This document shows, in pieces, positions 43,764-53,339 of a DNA stretch of 64,000 bases. A program made the translations under genes and the position numbers. The stretch covers positions 1,054,001 to 1,118,000 of the forward strand of contig NZ_JAGING010000001.1 in the NCBI RefSeq assembly GCF_017875835.1. The letters run 5' to 3'. The DNA is from Psychrobacter sp. PL19. GTDB lineage: Bacteria; Pseudomonadota; Gammaproteobacteria; Pseudomonadales; Moraxellaceae. The notes below the pieces were generated by a model. It did not search any database. It was given only the letters and a program-made list of their open reading frames with translations, and was not told where the DNA came from. Every line of letters starts with the position of its first letter. Within the stretch, counting starts at the first letter, position 1.

Positions 43764-46700
43764 ATGAACAACCAGCCCAACGAAACAGTGGCGCATGAGC
43801 GGCTACTGCCACTACTCAATCAGCAATTATTACAGGCAGCTGATGGTTGGCAAGTAGGCGCTAACAGTACAAACTATGAACAAATGGTACCGCACTACCA
43901 TCAGATTAGCAGGGTACTAATCATGATTAACTGGCCTTTATTAGCAAGCTTAGCGACTAAGCTGAGTCTATTAGCAGACTTGGGCAGCCAGCAAAACCTT
44001 AGTGCTGATCACTGTCAAACGGCTCAGTTTTCTCACCAGCTATTGCAGCACGCGCTAACACAAGGCGTGCGAACTGATGCTCACCACACCGCATTACTCA
44101 CTAAAACTGTTAATTATCTTAGCCATATGTTGTCACAGATAGTGATAGCAACAGAGCAAGTCGAAGGTTTGTCATCAACAGCGATAGATAATGCCGCCTA
44201 CAACATAGATAGAGCAGTACCAAACAGTATGGCGACAGCTGCTCTCACTTCTCAGCAGTATCAGCAATTATTGACAGTCTGGCGACAACAAGTGCAGCAC
44301 TTGCTTGCTGTCAATGTTAACCAAGCGCCCGTACTGTCAGTCTTAGAAAACGTCAGCCAGTATTTATGGCAAACTGCCAGCATCAATGACCATCAGCGTC
44401 TCTGGGGCTTAGCTAATTGGTGGTTGCAGGAGCTTACGTCTAATAAAACGCCGCTACCTGAGCACTATGTTTCGTTACTAGCACGACTTGACTATGTCTT
44501 AGAATCTAATGGGCAGCCAACTCAGATTGTAGAGGGCCGATCGCTCTCTGAAACTATTATTAGTACGGATAATGATGCTGATGCTGATACTGATGTGGAC
44601 ATGACTGTTGATAATGATATTGGCAACGACGGTGCTCAAGCAGCGCTGTCACTAGCAGAGGTCATTAAAAGTTTGGTAACAGAGATTTATATTGAGTTGA
44701 ATAGTCTTGCTCAGGTGCAGCAGGTTTTTGATCTGCAATTATTAACGCAAGCCAACAAACAGGTCGAAAAAGCAGTCGAATTACTCAATCTGCGTTTGCA
44801 AACGTCTGGAACGATCGATGATGCTTTTCTTCTCAAAAAAGTAGCAGCGACTGATGTGATCCGTTACGACGATAGCAGCGAGATTGCTGTTGTTAATCAA
44901 GCGAATGTTAACCAAGCTAATGTTAATCATACTTCTATTAACCAATCTCTCCCTACGTCAAACCCAGGTAGTGATCCCACATTAGGGTACGATGCTCATA
45001 ACATAACAGACGATAATACTATAAAGGAAACTGCCAATGCTATAAGGGAAACTGACAGTGACGCTCTACTGAGCGCTCGTGCTCAAGTCCAGCCTGACAA
45101 CTTTGATATGGATGAAGAAATTCGTGATATCTTCATCGAAGAGGCAGCTGGGGTTATCGCTGACTTAGAAGGTCTGTTATATATTTGGCAGCAAGACTCG
45201 CAGGATTTAACGCCGCTGCATGAAGTGCGCCGTGGTTTTCATACTCTAAAAGGCTCGGGACGTATGGTTGGTGCCTTTAGCATCGGTGAGGTGGCGTGGT
45301 CAATTGAAGACTTGCTTAATCACCTGTTAAAAAAGACTTTGCTGGTGACTGATGACGCGGTAGCGTTAGTAATGCAGACCACCAAGCACCTCTCAGTATT
45401 GATAACGGACTTTGATACCTTACACCCGCCAAGCGTTGATCCTGCTATCGCTATTTTACAAAGTCATAACTTACGAACCAAGCAACCACTAAAGTTTGGC
45501 TTAGAAGCCTTAATAGCTATAGAGTCAGAAACAGAAACAGGAACCAGTCTAAACCTAGAACAGTGGCTTATAAATACTGACTCTAATATTCCTGAGCTAG
45601 TAGATTATATAGGCGATGCTCATAAATTTTCTAGTGACGATACTCTTAACAATAACAATAACAGTTTACCCGCATTTATCTTTGAGATTGAAATACCAGC
45701 AGTACTTGTGCCACTTATGCAAAATACCTCACAATTACCAGCGGATGTTAGCGACGCTGATCCTGACATCAAAGAGGTATTTATAGAAGAGGCCTATGAA
45801 GTATTGGCCAAGATTGTACCGTTATATGAGCAATGGCAACAGCAGCCTACTGACTTGACCACGCTGACTGAGGTGCATCGCGGTTTTCATACTCTAAAAG
45901 GCTCAGGGCGGATGGTTGGCGCTAATCACACGGCTGAGTTGGCATGGTCTATAGAAAAAATGCTTGATCGAATTTTAGATCATAGCATTGTGGCCTCAAC
46001 AGATATCAGACAGCTTATCGCTGATGTCTTGGCGGCATATCCAGCATTGATGACCACATTTGCTGCTAATAGTCATGATTATCCGGCGATTGTAGCGCTC
46101 TGGATTGCTTGTGCCAATGCGTATAGCCAGCAAGGTGGTGATAATTTTAGCTATTCTATCTTGTACGATGAGTTCGTAGCGACTGCTCAATATCAGCCCG
46201 TCAATCGCTCAGAGATAGCCTCTGATAGCGATGCAAATATTATTAATCGTGATAGCGGTAGTGGTGGTGATAAAGTTGATGGCATGCTACAAAAAATTCA
46301 AGCTGTTAATGAGCTCATGGTGGAAACGCCACCCGTTTTTATCCCGAAGAGTCCAGAAGAACAAGTGTTTTATGACATCTTTATTGAGGAGGCAGAAGCA
46401 CTATTACAAGAGATTAATGGATTTGTCAGTTCGCACCAAGGCCAGTCTCATATTGGTGTCAGTGATGAGATCGTTCGGGCCTTTCATACTCTGCGGGCGG
46501 CCTCTGGCTCTAGTGCTTTAGTAGCTATCAGTGATGTTAGTGCCATAATAGAGCAAAACTTAGAGCAGTTACAACATCATGATACGCCAATGAGTGCTCA
46601 ACATCTTCAAGCGCTGACACAATCTGTGACCCTTATCGATGGATATCTAAATAAGTATAAACAAAATATTCAACAGCAAAACATGCCAGTAGAAGAAATC

Positions 46701-49700
46701 CAGAGCCAGCAAGACTTAACCTCACTACAAGCTATGCTTGGAGAGTCAGACGACAACATCATAATGGCAGGTAGTCCACTGAGTATCGGGCAACTGTTAG
46801 ATGACAACATTAACCAACTGCTAGACGCTGAATGGGAGTTGAGCGCTGCACTTGACCATCCTGATAGCGAGTACGTTCAAGCTTACCTACAGTTGCAAAT
46901 CTTACAAATAGAGCGCTTAGCGACTAAAACGGTAGAGTCGCCAAAATTTACTGCCATACTTAATGCGCTGGGTACTGTTTATGCTTATCTGATTCATCAT
47001 CCCAAGCAGGCAAGCAAGTCTGATACCGTCGCTATGCTACTGGCTGGACACGCCCAACTGATAGGCTTGTTTGATGCATTAGCGGGTAGCATGTCATTAA
47101 GGGTCGATACGCAAGTCCTTGAAGATTTACATAACCTCTTCTGTACCCAAGAGCCTCATAAAGATGGTTTTTGTAACGATGATAATACTGACGACTCTAA
47201 CAACAATTCTAACAACAATTCTAACAACAATTCTAACAACGATGATAGTAGCGATAGAGTTCTTATTGACGAGACCGTTACAGATAAAATAAGGCCTGAC
47301 ATCGTCCTAAATCCCGTTATTAGCACTCGAGCGCCTGAACTACAGCTTGAGTCAATTGACACTGACGTTGAGCTGTTAGAGATATTTTTAGAAGAAGTGC
47401 AGGAGCTCGATAGTGCCATTGCCAAAAGTTTCAACGAATGGCGCGTGGATATCACCAATATTAATCCTCTAAAAGTACTACAACGTCATTTGCATACTAT
47501 CAAGGGTGGCGCGCGAATGGCAGGTATCCGTAGCATCGGAGACCTGACCCACGAAGCTGAAAGTATCTATGAAGCCTTTGTAGAACATAGACGGCTGCCA
47601 ACAGCGCAGTGGTTGGCTATTATGCAAATAGTACAGGATACCTTGTCGCTACAAATTACGCATATTCTAAATTACCAAACGTCTTTTTTCGCTTATGAAC
47701 TTATTGAGCAATTACGACAGCTTGAGCAAGTAGATGAGCTACCGTCAACAGTCACTCTTATTGTACCAGCGCCAGATAACCAGGTGAATACTCAGTCTGA
47801 AACTGCGGCATTTGGGAGTGGTCACGATACAAAGAAAACTCCAGACCCACTTAGTTTAGCTAGACTGATTGGGGCGTCATGGGGAAATGGTCGGCCTGAT
47901 CCTGATATTTTAGAGGTATTTTTAGAAGAAGCAGATGAGCTAACCAACCGTAATAAATATTTGCAGCATTTTTTAGCTAATATTGATGATATGGTAGCGC
48001 TACAATCGCTACAGCGTGACTTGCATACAATCAAAGATGGGGCGCGGATGATCGCGGCTAATGGTATTGCTGATTTGGCGCATGAAATGGAAACCGTCTA
48101 TGAAGATATTGCTAGCCACCGCCGTCCTGCTACTAAGATAATATTAGAGTTACTGGCGACCTGTCATGATTGGCTTGCAGATGCAGTGTCTGTTCTCAAA
48201 CAGCAGGTTAATCCCCCAACACCTACCTTGTTGATAGCAGCGCTTGAACAGTTTACTAAAAATCCTGATCGCTTGAAACAAGTACCTAACGAGTCTCTCC
48301 AAGCACAGCTTAAGATAATTTTGACTGCTAAAGACAAGCAAGACTCACAGCCTACTGAAGCAGATATCAGTGAAATGCCGTTCATGACTGGCAATTTCAC
48401 TGAGCAAGAAAAAAGCTTAATTAGTAATGAGACGATCCGTATCTCAGGGAGTCTAATTGAGCATATGATTAACCTATCCGGAGAGTCAGCAATCAACCGT
48501 GCTCGTATTGATATGGGTATAAGTAGCTTAACCCATAGCATCGAAGAAATGGGTACCACGGTGCAACGTTTGGCCGATCAGCTGCGCCGGATGGAAATTG
48601 AGCTGGAGACCCAAATTTTATCGCAGGTTGATGAAGAGTGGCTTAAAAATGAAGGTTTTGACCCATTAGAGATGGATCAATATTCTTCTTTAAACCAGCT
48701 ATCAAAATCTCTGTCAGAGTCTGCATCCGATTTGACTGAGATTAACCGTACTTTATTGGAAAAAACCCGCAATAGTGAAAGCTTGTTGCTACAGCTATCA
48801 CGGACGCAAACTGAGTTACAAAACGGCTTAATAAACTCGCGAATGGTACCATTTACCCGCTTGACGCCACGCCTTAAGCGTATTGTGCGGCAAACGGCTA
48901 ACGAGCTCAATAAATCAGTTGAGCTTACAATCATTAATGCTGATGATGAGATGGATAGAACCATTTTAGAGCGCATTACTTCACCGCTTGAGCACATGCT
49001 ACGAAACGCCGTGGATCATGGTATTGAAAGCACTGCAACACGTTGCAAAATAGGTAAAGATCGTATTGGACATATCATCCTAGAGGTACTGCGCGAAGGG
49101 AGTGAAATCGTCATCAATTTATCGGATGATGGCCGTGGTATCGATGTCGAAGCGGTACGCGATAAAGCGATTTCGCAAGGTTTGATTGAGGTGCAAGATA
49201 CCAGTTTAACGGACCTTGATATCATACAGTATATTTTTAACGCTGGATTGTCCACGGCCAAGCAAGTGACCCAAATCTCGGGACGCGGTGTGGGGATGGA
49301 CATCGTTATGAGTGAGATTCGTCAACTTGGTGGTGTGGTTTCAGTGATGTCCGAGCTGGGGCAGGGATCGCGTTTTACCATACGGATGCCGCTTACTGTC
49401 GCAGTATCTGATGCCTTGGTGGTTCGTGCTGCTGATCACTATTACGCTATTTCATTAGTACAAATTGAGCGGGTGGTACGTGTTAGCTCAGAAATACTTT
49501 ATGCTTATTACCAAGCAGGCGAAGATACCTTGCATCTTGAAGGTATTGACTATCGTGTGCGTTATTTAAATGATATTTTATCGGGTAAAAAACTCAATGA
49601 GCTGATGGTCGACACCAATATCAGCTTACCTCTTATCCTTATAAAAAATCGCACTGGCCAAAATATTGCGCTACAAGTGGATCAAATTGCAGGCTCACGT

Positions 49701-50273
49701 ATTGAAGTGGTGGTCAAACCTCTTGGACGACAGCTGTCACATCTTGCCGGTATTTCAGCGGCTACCATCATGGGTGACGGCTCAGTAATGCTTATCTTGG
49801 ATCTTATCGCTCTGATGCGTAATGAACCAGCGCTACAGGAGGATCCAAAAGCCAGTAATACTGGGCATAGCTGTTCAAAAACTCAGCCTACCCTCTTAGT
49901 GGTAGATGATTCGGTCACTGTCCGTAAAGTAACTTCTCGCTTCTTAGAACGTCAAGGAATACAGGTAGCTATTGCCAAAGATGGTATCGATGCGCTTGAG
50001 ATTTTGCAAGGGATGACTCCAGACTTAATATTACTAGATATTGAGATGCCGCGAATGGATGGCTTCGAAGTAGCCACTCAAGTACGACGCAATAAACGCT
50101 TACAGCATATTCCGATTATTATGATTACCTCACGTACGGGTGAAAAACACCGTGAACGTGCACTTGAAATTGGGGTAAACGATTATATGGGTAAACCATT
50201 CCAAGAGAATGAGTTACTCACTAAAATTTATCATTTATTAGGCAAACAAGTGAGTTTGACCGAACATAGATAA
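43764..50273 (+). CDS. chpA: ChpA: CheA-like hybrid kinase with multiple HPt domains
   Basis: A 2169-residue protein. After a poorly conserved ~450-residue N-terminus come five His-containing phosphotransfer-like segments with candidate sites H493 (FHTLKGSGRMVGA), H709 (same motif), H908 (degenerate FHTLRAASGSSA), H1244 (LHTIKGGARMAG) and H1421 (LHTIKDGARMIA). Dimerisation and ATPase domains follow (N-box near 1747, EHMLRNAVDHG; DDGRGID; GRGVGMDIV), then a CheW domain and a C-terminal receiver with phospho-acceptor D2092 (LILLDIEMPRMDG). Pseudomonas ChpA has eight phosphotransfer-like domains. Low-complexity Asn/Ser/Asp linkers separate several domains. It phosphorylates PilG/PilH in response to PilJ. 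Confidence 0.94.
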   Translation: MNNQPNETVAHERLLPLLNQQLLQAADGWQVGANSTNYEQMVPHYHQISRVLIMINWPLLASLATKLSLLADLGSQQNLSADHCQTAQFSHQLLQHALTQGVRTDAHHTALLTKTVNYLSHMLSQIVIATEQVEGLSSTAIDNAAYNIDRAVPNSMATAALTSQQYQQLLTVWRQQVQHLLAVNVNQAPVLSVLENVSQYLWQTASINDHQRLWGLANWWLQELTSNKTPLPEHYVSLLARLDYVLESNGQPTQIVEGRSLSETIISTDNDADADTDVDMTVDNDIGNDGAQAALSLAEVIKSLVTEIYIELNSLAQVQQVFDLQLLTQANKQVEKAVELLNLRLQTSGTIDDAFLLKKVAATDVIRYDDSSEIAVVNQANVNQANVNHTSINQSLPTSNPGSDPTLGYDAHNITDDNTIKETANAIRETDSDALLSARAQVQPDNFDMDEEIRDIFIEEAAGVIADLEGLLYIWQQDSQDLTPLHEVRRGFHTLKGSGRMVGAFSIGEVAWSIEDLLNHLLKKTLLVTDDAVALVMQTTKHLSVLITDFDTLHPPSVDPAIAILQSHNLRTKQPLKFGLEALIAIESETETGTSLNLEQWLINTDSNIPELVDYIGDAHKFSSDDTLNNNNNSLPAFIFEIEIPAVLVPLMQNTSQLPADVSDADPDIKEVFIEEAYEVLAKIVPLYEQWQQQPTDLTTLTEVHRGFHTLKGSGRMVGANHTAELAWSIEKMLDRILDHSIVASTDIRQLIADVLAAYPALMTTFAANSHDYPAIVALWIACANAYSQQGGDNFSYSILYDEFVATAQYQPVNRSEIASDSDANIINRDSGSGGDKVDGMLQKIQAVNELMVETPPVFIPKSPEEQVFYDIFIEEAEALLQEINGFVSSHQGQSHIGVSDEIVRAFHTLRAASGSSALVAISDVSAIIEQNLEQLQHHDTPMSAQHLQALTQSVTLIDGYLNKYKQNIQQQNMPVEEIQSQQDLTSLQAMLGESDDNIIMAGSPLSIGQLLDDNINQLLDAEWELSAALDHPDSEYVQAYLQLQILQIERLATKTVESPKFTAILNALGTVYAYLIHHPKQASKSDTVAMLLAGHAQLIGLFDALAGSMSLRVDTQVLEDLHNLFCTQEPHKDGFCNDDNTDDSNNNSNNNSNNNSNNDDSSDRVLIDETVTDKIRPDIVLNPVISTRAPELQLESIDTDVELLEIFLEEVQELDSAIAKSFNEWRVDITNINPLKVLQRHLHTIKGGARMAGIRSIGDLTHEAESIYEAFVEHRRLPTAQWLAIMQIVQDTLSLQITHILNYQTSFFAYELIEQLRQLEQVDELPSTVTLIVPAPDNQVNTQSETAAFGSGHDTKKTPDPLSLARLIGASWGNGRPDPDILEVFLEEADELTNRNKYLQHFLANIDDMVALQSLQRDLHTIKDGARMIAANGIADLAHEMETVYEDIASHRRPATKIILELLATCHDWLADAVSVLKQQVNPPTPTLLIAALEQFTKNPDRLKQVPNESLQAQLKIILTAKDKQDSQPTEADISEMPFMTGNFTEQEKSLISNETIRISGSLIEHMINLSGESAINRARIDMGISSLTHSIEEMGTTVQRLADQLRRMEIELETQILSQVDEEWLKNEGFDPLEMDQYSSLNQLSKSLSESASDLTEINRTLLEKTRNSESLLLQLSRTQTELQNGLINSRMVPFTRLTPRLKRIVRQTANELNKSVELTIINADDEMDRTILERITSPLEHMLRNAVDHGIESTATRCKIGKDRIGHIILEVLREGSEIVINLSDDGRGIDVEAVRDKAISQGLIEVQDTSLTDLDIIQYIFNAGLSTAKQVTQISGRGVGMDIVMSEIRQLGGVVSVMSELGQGSRFTIRMPLTVAVSDALVVRAADHYYAISLVQIERVVRVSSEILYAYYQAGEDTLHLEGIDYRVRYLNDILSGKKLNELMVDTNISLPLILIKNRTGQNIALQVDQIAGSRIEVVVKPLGRQLSHLAGISAATIMGDGSVMLILDLIALMRNEPALQEDPKASNTGHSCSKTQPTLLVVDDSVTVRKVTSRFLERQGIQVAIAKDGIDALEILQGMTPDLILLDIEMPRMDGFEVATQVRRNKRLQHIPIIMITSRTGEKHRERALEIGVNDYMGKPFQENELLTKIYHLLGKQVSLTEHR

Positions 50274-50327
50274 CACTTACCTTAGTACGAAGAGACAAAA
50301 CTAACGATGACGTTAAGGTGGCAAAGT

Positions 50328-50909
50328 ATGAAACAAATTCTCAAGCATTCGTTTGAAGCCGTGAGCTTGCTAACCACTGATAATGGGATGCTTGACGTCA
50401 CTATCGTACCCGCACTTAATCAGCTTGACTGGATTATTCCAAGCAGCTTAATATTGAGTGTGGACGACTACCATGAGCGTATTTGGACTTATCTGTGGCA
50501 ACAGCAAGAAGTGGCCGTATTTCATATGTTACCGCGCGATCAAGTGGTAGATAAAATCGTGGTTTTAGAAGGCAATACCCCAGCACACCGGGTTGCCTTA
50601 CAGACCGCAGGTGAACTGCATCAAGTAAAAGTGCGCATATCTGATGTCAAAGATATCGACCTGCCCAAGTATTACGTCGATGTCGCTCTCAGCAATATTG
50701 ATGCGAATAAAATTAAAGACGATGGTACCAATATTTATCAGTCGCTCAGTGTAAGTACGGCTGATGACACGATCAATACCGTTGAAGAACATTTTAGAGA
50801 AAATGTTGTGCTGTCTTATTTATTTCAAACAGTAATCATCGATGACACGCTCTATTTGGTGCCTGATTTAGATAAAATTGCGCACCAATTAGTAGACTTG
50901 GACCGTTAA
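50328..50909 (+). CDS. CheW-like protein downstream of ChpA (ChpC-like)
   Basis: About 193 residues. Parts resemble a diverged CheW domain: an IIPSSLILSVDDY strand, WQQQEVAVFHMLP, KIVVLEGNTPAHRVALQTAGELHQVKV and a C-terminal VVLSYLFQTVIIDDTLYLVPDLDKIAHQL. In Pseudomonas the gene after chpA/chpB encodes the CheW-like ChpC, so position supports that reading, but similarity by eye is weak. ATG at 50328 follows AAGGTGG; an upstream ATG at 50307 has no such site. It is 54 bp after chpA on the same strand. Confidence 0.6.
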   Translation: MKQILKHSFEAVSLLTTDNGMLDVTIVPALNQLDWIIPSSLILSVDDYHERIWTYLWQQQEVAVFHMLPRDQVVDKIVVLEGNTPAHRVALQTAGELHQVKVRISDVKDIDLPKYYVDVALSNIDANKIKDDGTNIYQSLSVSTADDTINTVEEHFRENVVLSYLFQTVIIDDTLYLVPDLDKIAHQLVDLDR

Positions 50910-51019
50910 TCAGCAAAAGCTAAGGCGCTTCATGGGCCCTCAGCTACCATAGCTTAATCTATGTATAACCATAAATTAATTACCATTAATAATTAGGGAT
51001 CTAATTAACAGGATAATCC

Positions 51020-51547
51020 ATGAATAATGTCAATCCAAGCGTCAACAAGTGGCCAGTTAGTAGCCGGATATTCCACTGGATCAGCGCTATTTTATTACTA
51101 GTCACGTGGATATTAATGCTTTTGTATCAAAATATGGATGATAGAATCTACATTAGCCTGCATAAAGCCTTTGGTATCAGTCTATTATGCTGGATGATTG
51201 CGCGAGTGCTTAATCGCGTGCTTATTAAATCGCCGCCCGCTGCGCTGATGCCAAAATGGCAATTTGTTATGTCAAAATTGTCTCATTTTGGTTTGTATGC
51301 GTTATTGATTGCAATGCCAATGGCAGGGTTGTTGATGACTGTCTATGGTGGCAGACCAGTGGATATATTTGGTTTGTTTCAAATTCCAGTTTTTGTCACT
51401 CCTGATCGTACTGCAGCACGTTTTTATAATGACGTACATACAGATATTATTTGGCCGATGATTATCGCCTTTACGCTATTGCATATTAGCGCGGCTTTAT
51501 ATCATCAATTTATCTTAAAAGATAAGCTGATCAATCGAATGAAATAA
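51020..51547 (+). CDS. Cytochrome b561 family membrane protein
   Basis: A 175-residue protein with four hydrophobic segments. The haem-binding pattern of bacterial b561 is visible: an early SRIFHWISAILL, LHKAFGISLLCW, LSHFGLYALLIAMPMAGLLM and a late ALLHISAALYHQF, giving His ligands in paired helices. Family members bind two haem b groups and pass electrons across the inner membrane; some oxidise superoxide (CybB). The gene stands alone with a strong terminator. Confidence 0.87.
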   Translation: MNNVNPSVNKWPVSSRIFHWISAILLLVTWILMLLYQNMDDRIYISLHKAFGISLLCWMIARVLNRVLIKSPPAALMPKWQFVMSKLSHFGLYALLIAMPMAGLLMTVYGGRPVDIFGLFQIPVFVTPDRTAARFYNDVHTDIIWPMIIAFTLLHISAALYHQFILKDKLINRMK

Positions 51548-51570
51548 CGGTATCGCTATAAAAAAGCAAT

Positions 51571-51606
51571 AAAAAAGCCTTCAGTATAGTACTGAGGGCT
51601 TTTTTG
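51571..51606. terminator. Terminator after cytochrome b561
   Basis: An 11 bp stem AGCCTTCAGTA/TACTGAGGGCT (one mismatch) with TTTTTT on the plus strand and AAAAA upstream, so it may also act for minE from the other side. Confidence 0.8.
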
Positions 51607-51655
51607 TTTGAGCGCTTATGATACTAGATGTATAGAGCATCACTCTTATGGCACA

Positions 51656-51793
51656 TATAGTCAATGAAAAGTAATATCGATACCTAACCTACTGCTGGCA
51701 CACGTTTTTCTTGCTTGCTGTGCCCACGCAGACAGAGGCTGCAAAAAGCTTGTACCAGCAGTACCATCGCGTTTTTAAGGTATTTTAACTATA
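51656..51793 (+). repeat. MITE-like dispersed repeat, copy 4
   Basis: A 138 bp copy between convergent cytochrome b561 and minE. Compared with copies 2 and 3 its hairpin arms differ in step: left GGCATAAG becomes GGCACACG, right CTTATACC becomes CTTGTACC, one change being a compensating T-A to C-G pair. Confidence 0.88.
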
Positions 51794-51807
51794 GCTGTTC
51801 AAAAATT

Positions 51808-52098
51808 TTACTTCTTGTGCTCAGGTAAACTGATATTCATCTCAAGCACATCTAGGGTATCTTCGTGACGATGGTTGATATTAACATCATCAATTTGCAC
51901 ACCATTAACGTATTTGTTAACCACTTCAAGTATTTCACGTTTCATTTTTTCAATACGGTCAGCAGTCAGACGATTATTCAGGCGATTTTCACTCGCAACA
52001 ATAACTTTTAAACGCTCAGTGGCCATATTGGCACTACCAGAGACATTATTATCATCTGAACCAAATAAATTACTCCAAAATCCTTTTTTCTTATTCAT
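51808..52098 (-). CDS. minE: Cell division topological specificity factor MinE
   Basis: A 96-residue protein with the anti-MinCD helix region [13 protein letters not shown], followed by the dimerisation domain ([36 protein letters not shown]). It displaces MinC and stimulates MinD ATPase so MinD oscillates. Its ATG overlaps the minD stop (TAATG), so translation is coupled. Confidence 0.95.
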   Translation of the reverse strand: MNKKKGFWSNLFGSDDNNVSGSANMATERLKVIVASENRLNNRLTADRIEKMKREILEVVNKYVNGVQIDDVNINHRHEDTLDVLEMNISLPEHKK

Positions 52099-52913
52099 TA
52101 TTGACCTCCAAACCAGCGCTGTAGTAGACTCTTTTTCTTCACATCAATATGACGTAATGGACGTTCTTCCCCTAAAAAGCGGGCGACGATATCGTCATAG
52201 CATTGACCGGCAACGGAGTCAGTATAGTGAATAACCGGCTCACCGTGGTTAGATGCTTCAAGTACAGAATGACTTTCAGGGATGACCCCTAATAGCGGCA
52301 CCTTTAGGATATCGTTAGAGATGGTCTCAATACTCATCATTTCACTGGCTGCAGCACGTTCGGCATTGTAGCGAGTGATAATTAAATGTTCACGGACAGG
52401 ACCTTGATTGTCTTCAGCCTTTTTAGTGCGGCTTTGCAGAATACCGATGATCCGATCCGAGTCACGTACTGATGATATCTCGGGGTTAGTAACGATAATC
52501 GCCTCATCCGCATGATACATAGCCAGCTGCGCGCCGCGCTCGATACCCGCTGGAGAATCGCAGATAATATAATCGAACTGCTTAGAGAGTTCGGCCATGA
52601 CTTCTGCCACGCCCTCGTCTGTAAGCGCGTCTTTATCACGTGTTTGACTGGCAGGTAAGATGTATAGGTTCTCTAACCGCTTGTCTTTGACCAGTGCTTG
52701 TGACAGACGAGCATTACCACTAATGACATCAACAAAGTCATAAACGATACGATTTTCACAGCCCATAATCAAGTCTAGATTACGGAGGCCCACATCAAAA
52801 TCGATAACTACTGTCTTATAGCCACGTAACGCCAAGCCGGCAGCAAAAGAAGCGCTGGTGGTGGTTTTGCCCACACCGCCTTTACCTGAAGTGATTACAA
52901 CAATCTTTGCCAC
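52098..52913 (-). CDS. minD: Septum site-determining ATPase MinD
   Basis: A 271-residue ParA-like ATPase. The deviant Walker A is [12 protein letters not shown] at the N-terminus (Lys11 and Lys16), with [24 protein letters not shown] and the C-terminal amphipathic membrane-targeting helix [13 protein letters not shown]. It recruits MinC to the membrane at cell poles. It overlaps minE by one base. Confidence 0.95.
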   Translation of the reverse strand: MAKIVVITSGKGGVGKTTTSASFAAGLALRGYKTVVIDFDVGLRNLDLIMGCENRIVYDFVDVISGNARLSQALVKDKRLENLYILPASQTRDKDALTDEGVAEVMAELSKQFDYIICDSPAGIERGAQLAMYHADEAIIVTNPEISSVRDSDRIIGILQSRTKKAEDNQGPVREHLIITRYNAERAAASEMMSIETISNDILKVPLLGVIPESHSVLEASNHGEPVIHYTDSVAGQCYDDIVARFLGEERPLRHIDVKKKSLLQRWFGGQ

Positions 52914-53339
52914 AATGGCACACTCCTATGAATCAATGAGATGTCTAATAGATAAAATAGCGCATTTGCTTATTAGTATATGTGCTACATGCGAGCGTAA
53001 GCCTAGCATAAATAAACAAAAATTTATAGCAAGTCCGTCTTAAACCACAAAAACCTACGAAAATTAATGCCACCTTGTTGCTACCTTAAATCAGAGCTTA
53101 CTAATACTCTAATCAGCGCAGGCTCAGCTTGAAAATATGAGCTAAGTTAAAGATTAACAGTAGCGTATTTTTGTTAAACAAACTTATTATGATATTAAGT
53201 AGATTCTTAACTGATTATAGCGTTAAATAACGTTTTAAATAGCCATTAGCTAAGCACCAAAAAAGCGTTAAATTCGAATTAAATAGCAGTTGAGCGACGA
53301 AGTAAGTACTACCAGCAACAAGCACATGATATCTACCGC
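52914..53339. other. Intergenic region between minC and minD
   Basis: About 426 bp. minC and minD are usually adjacent; this gap implies that minDE has its own promoter here. No gene or repeat is seen. Confidence 0.5.

Noticed and set aside
47190..47250. AACAATTCT tandem repeat as a CRISPR-like or regulatory array
   Set aside because: It lies in frame inside chpA and encodes an Asn/Ser linker (SNNN repeats); there are no spacers.
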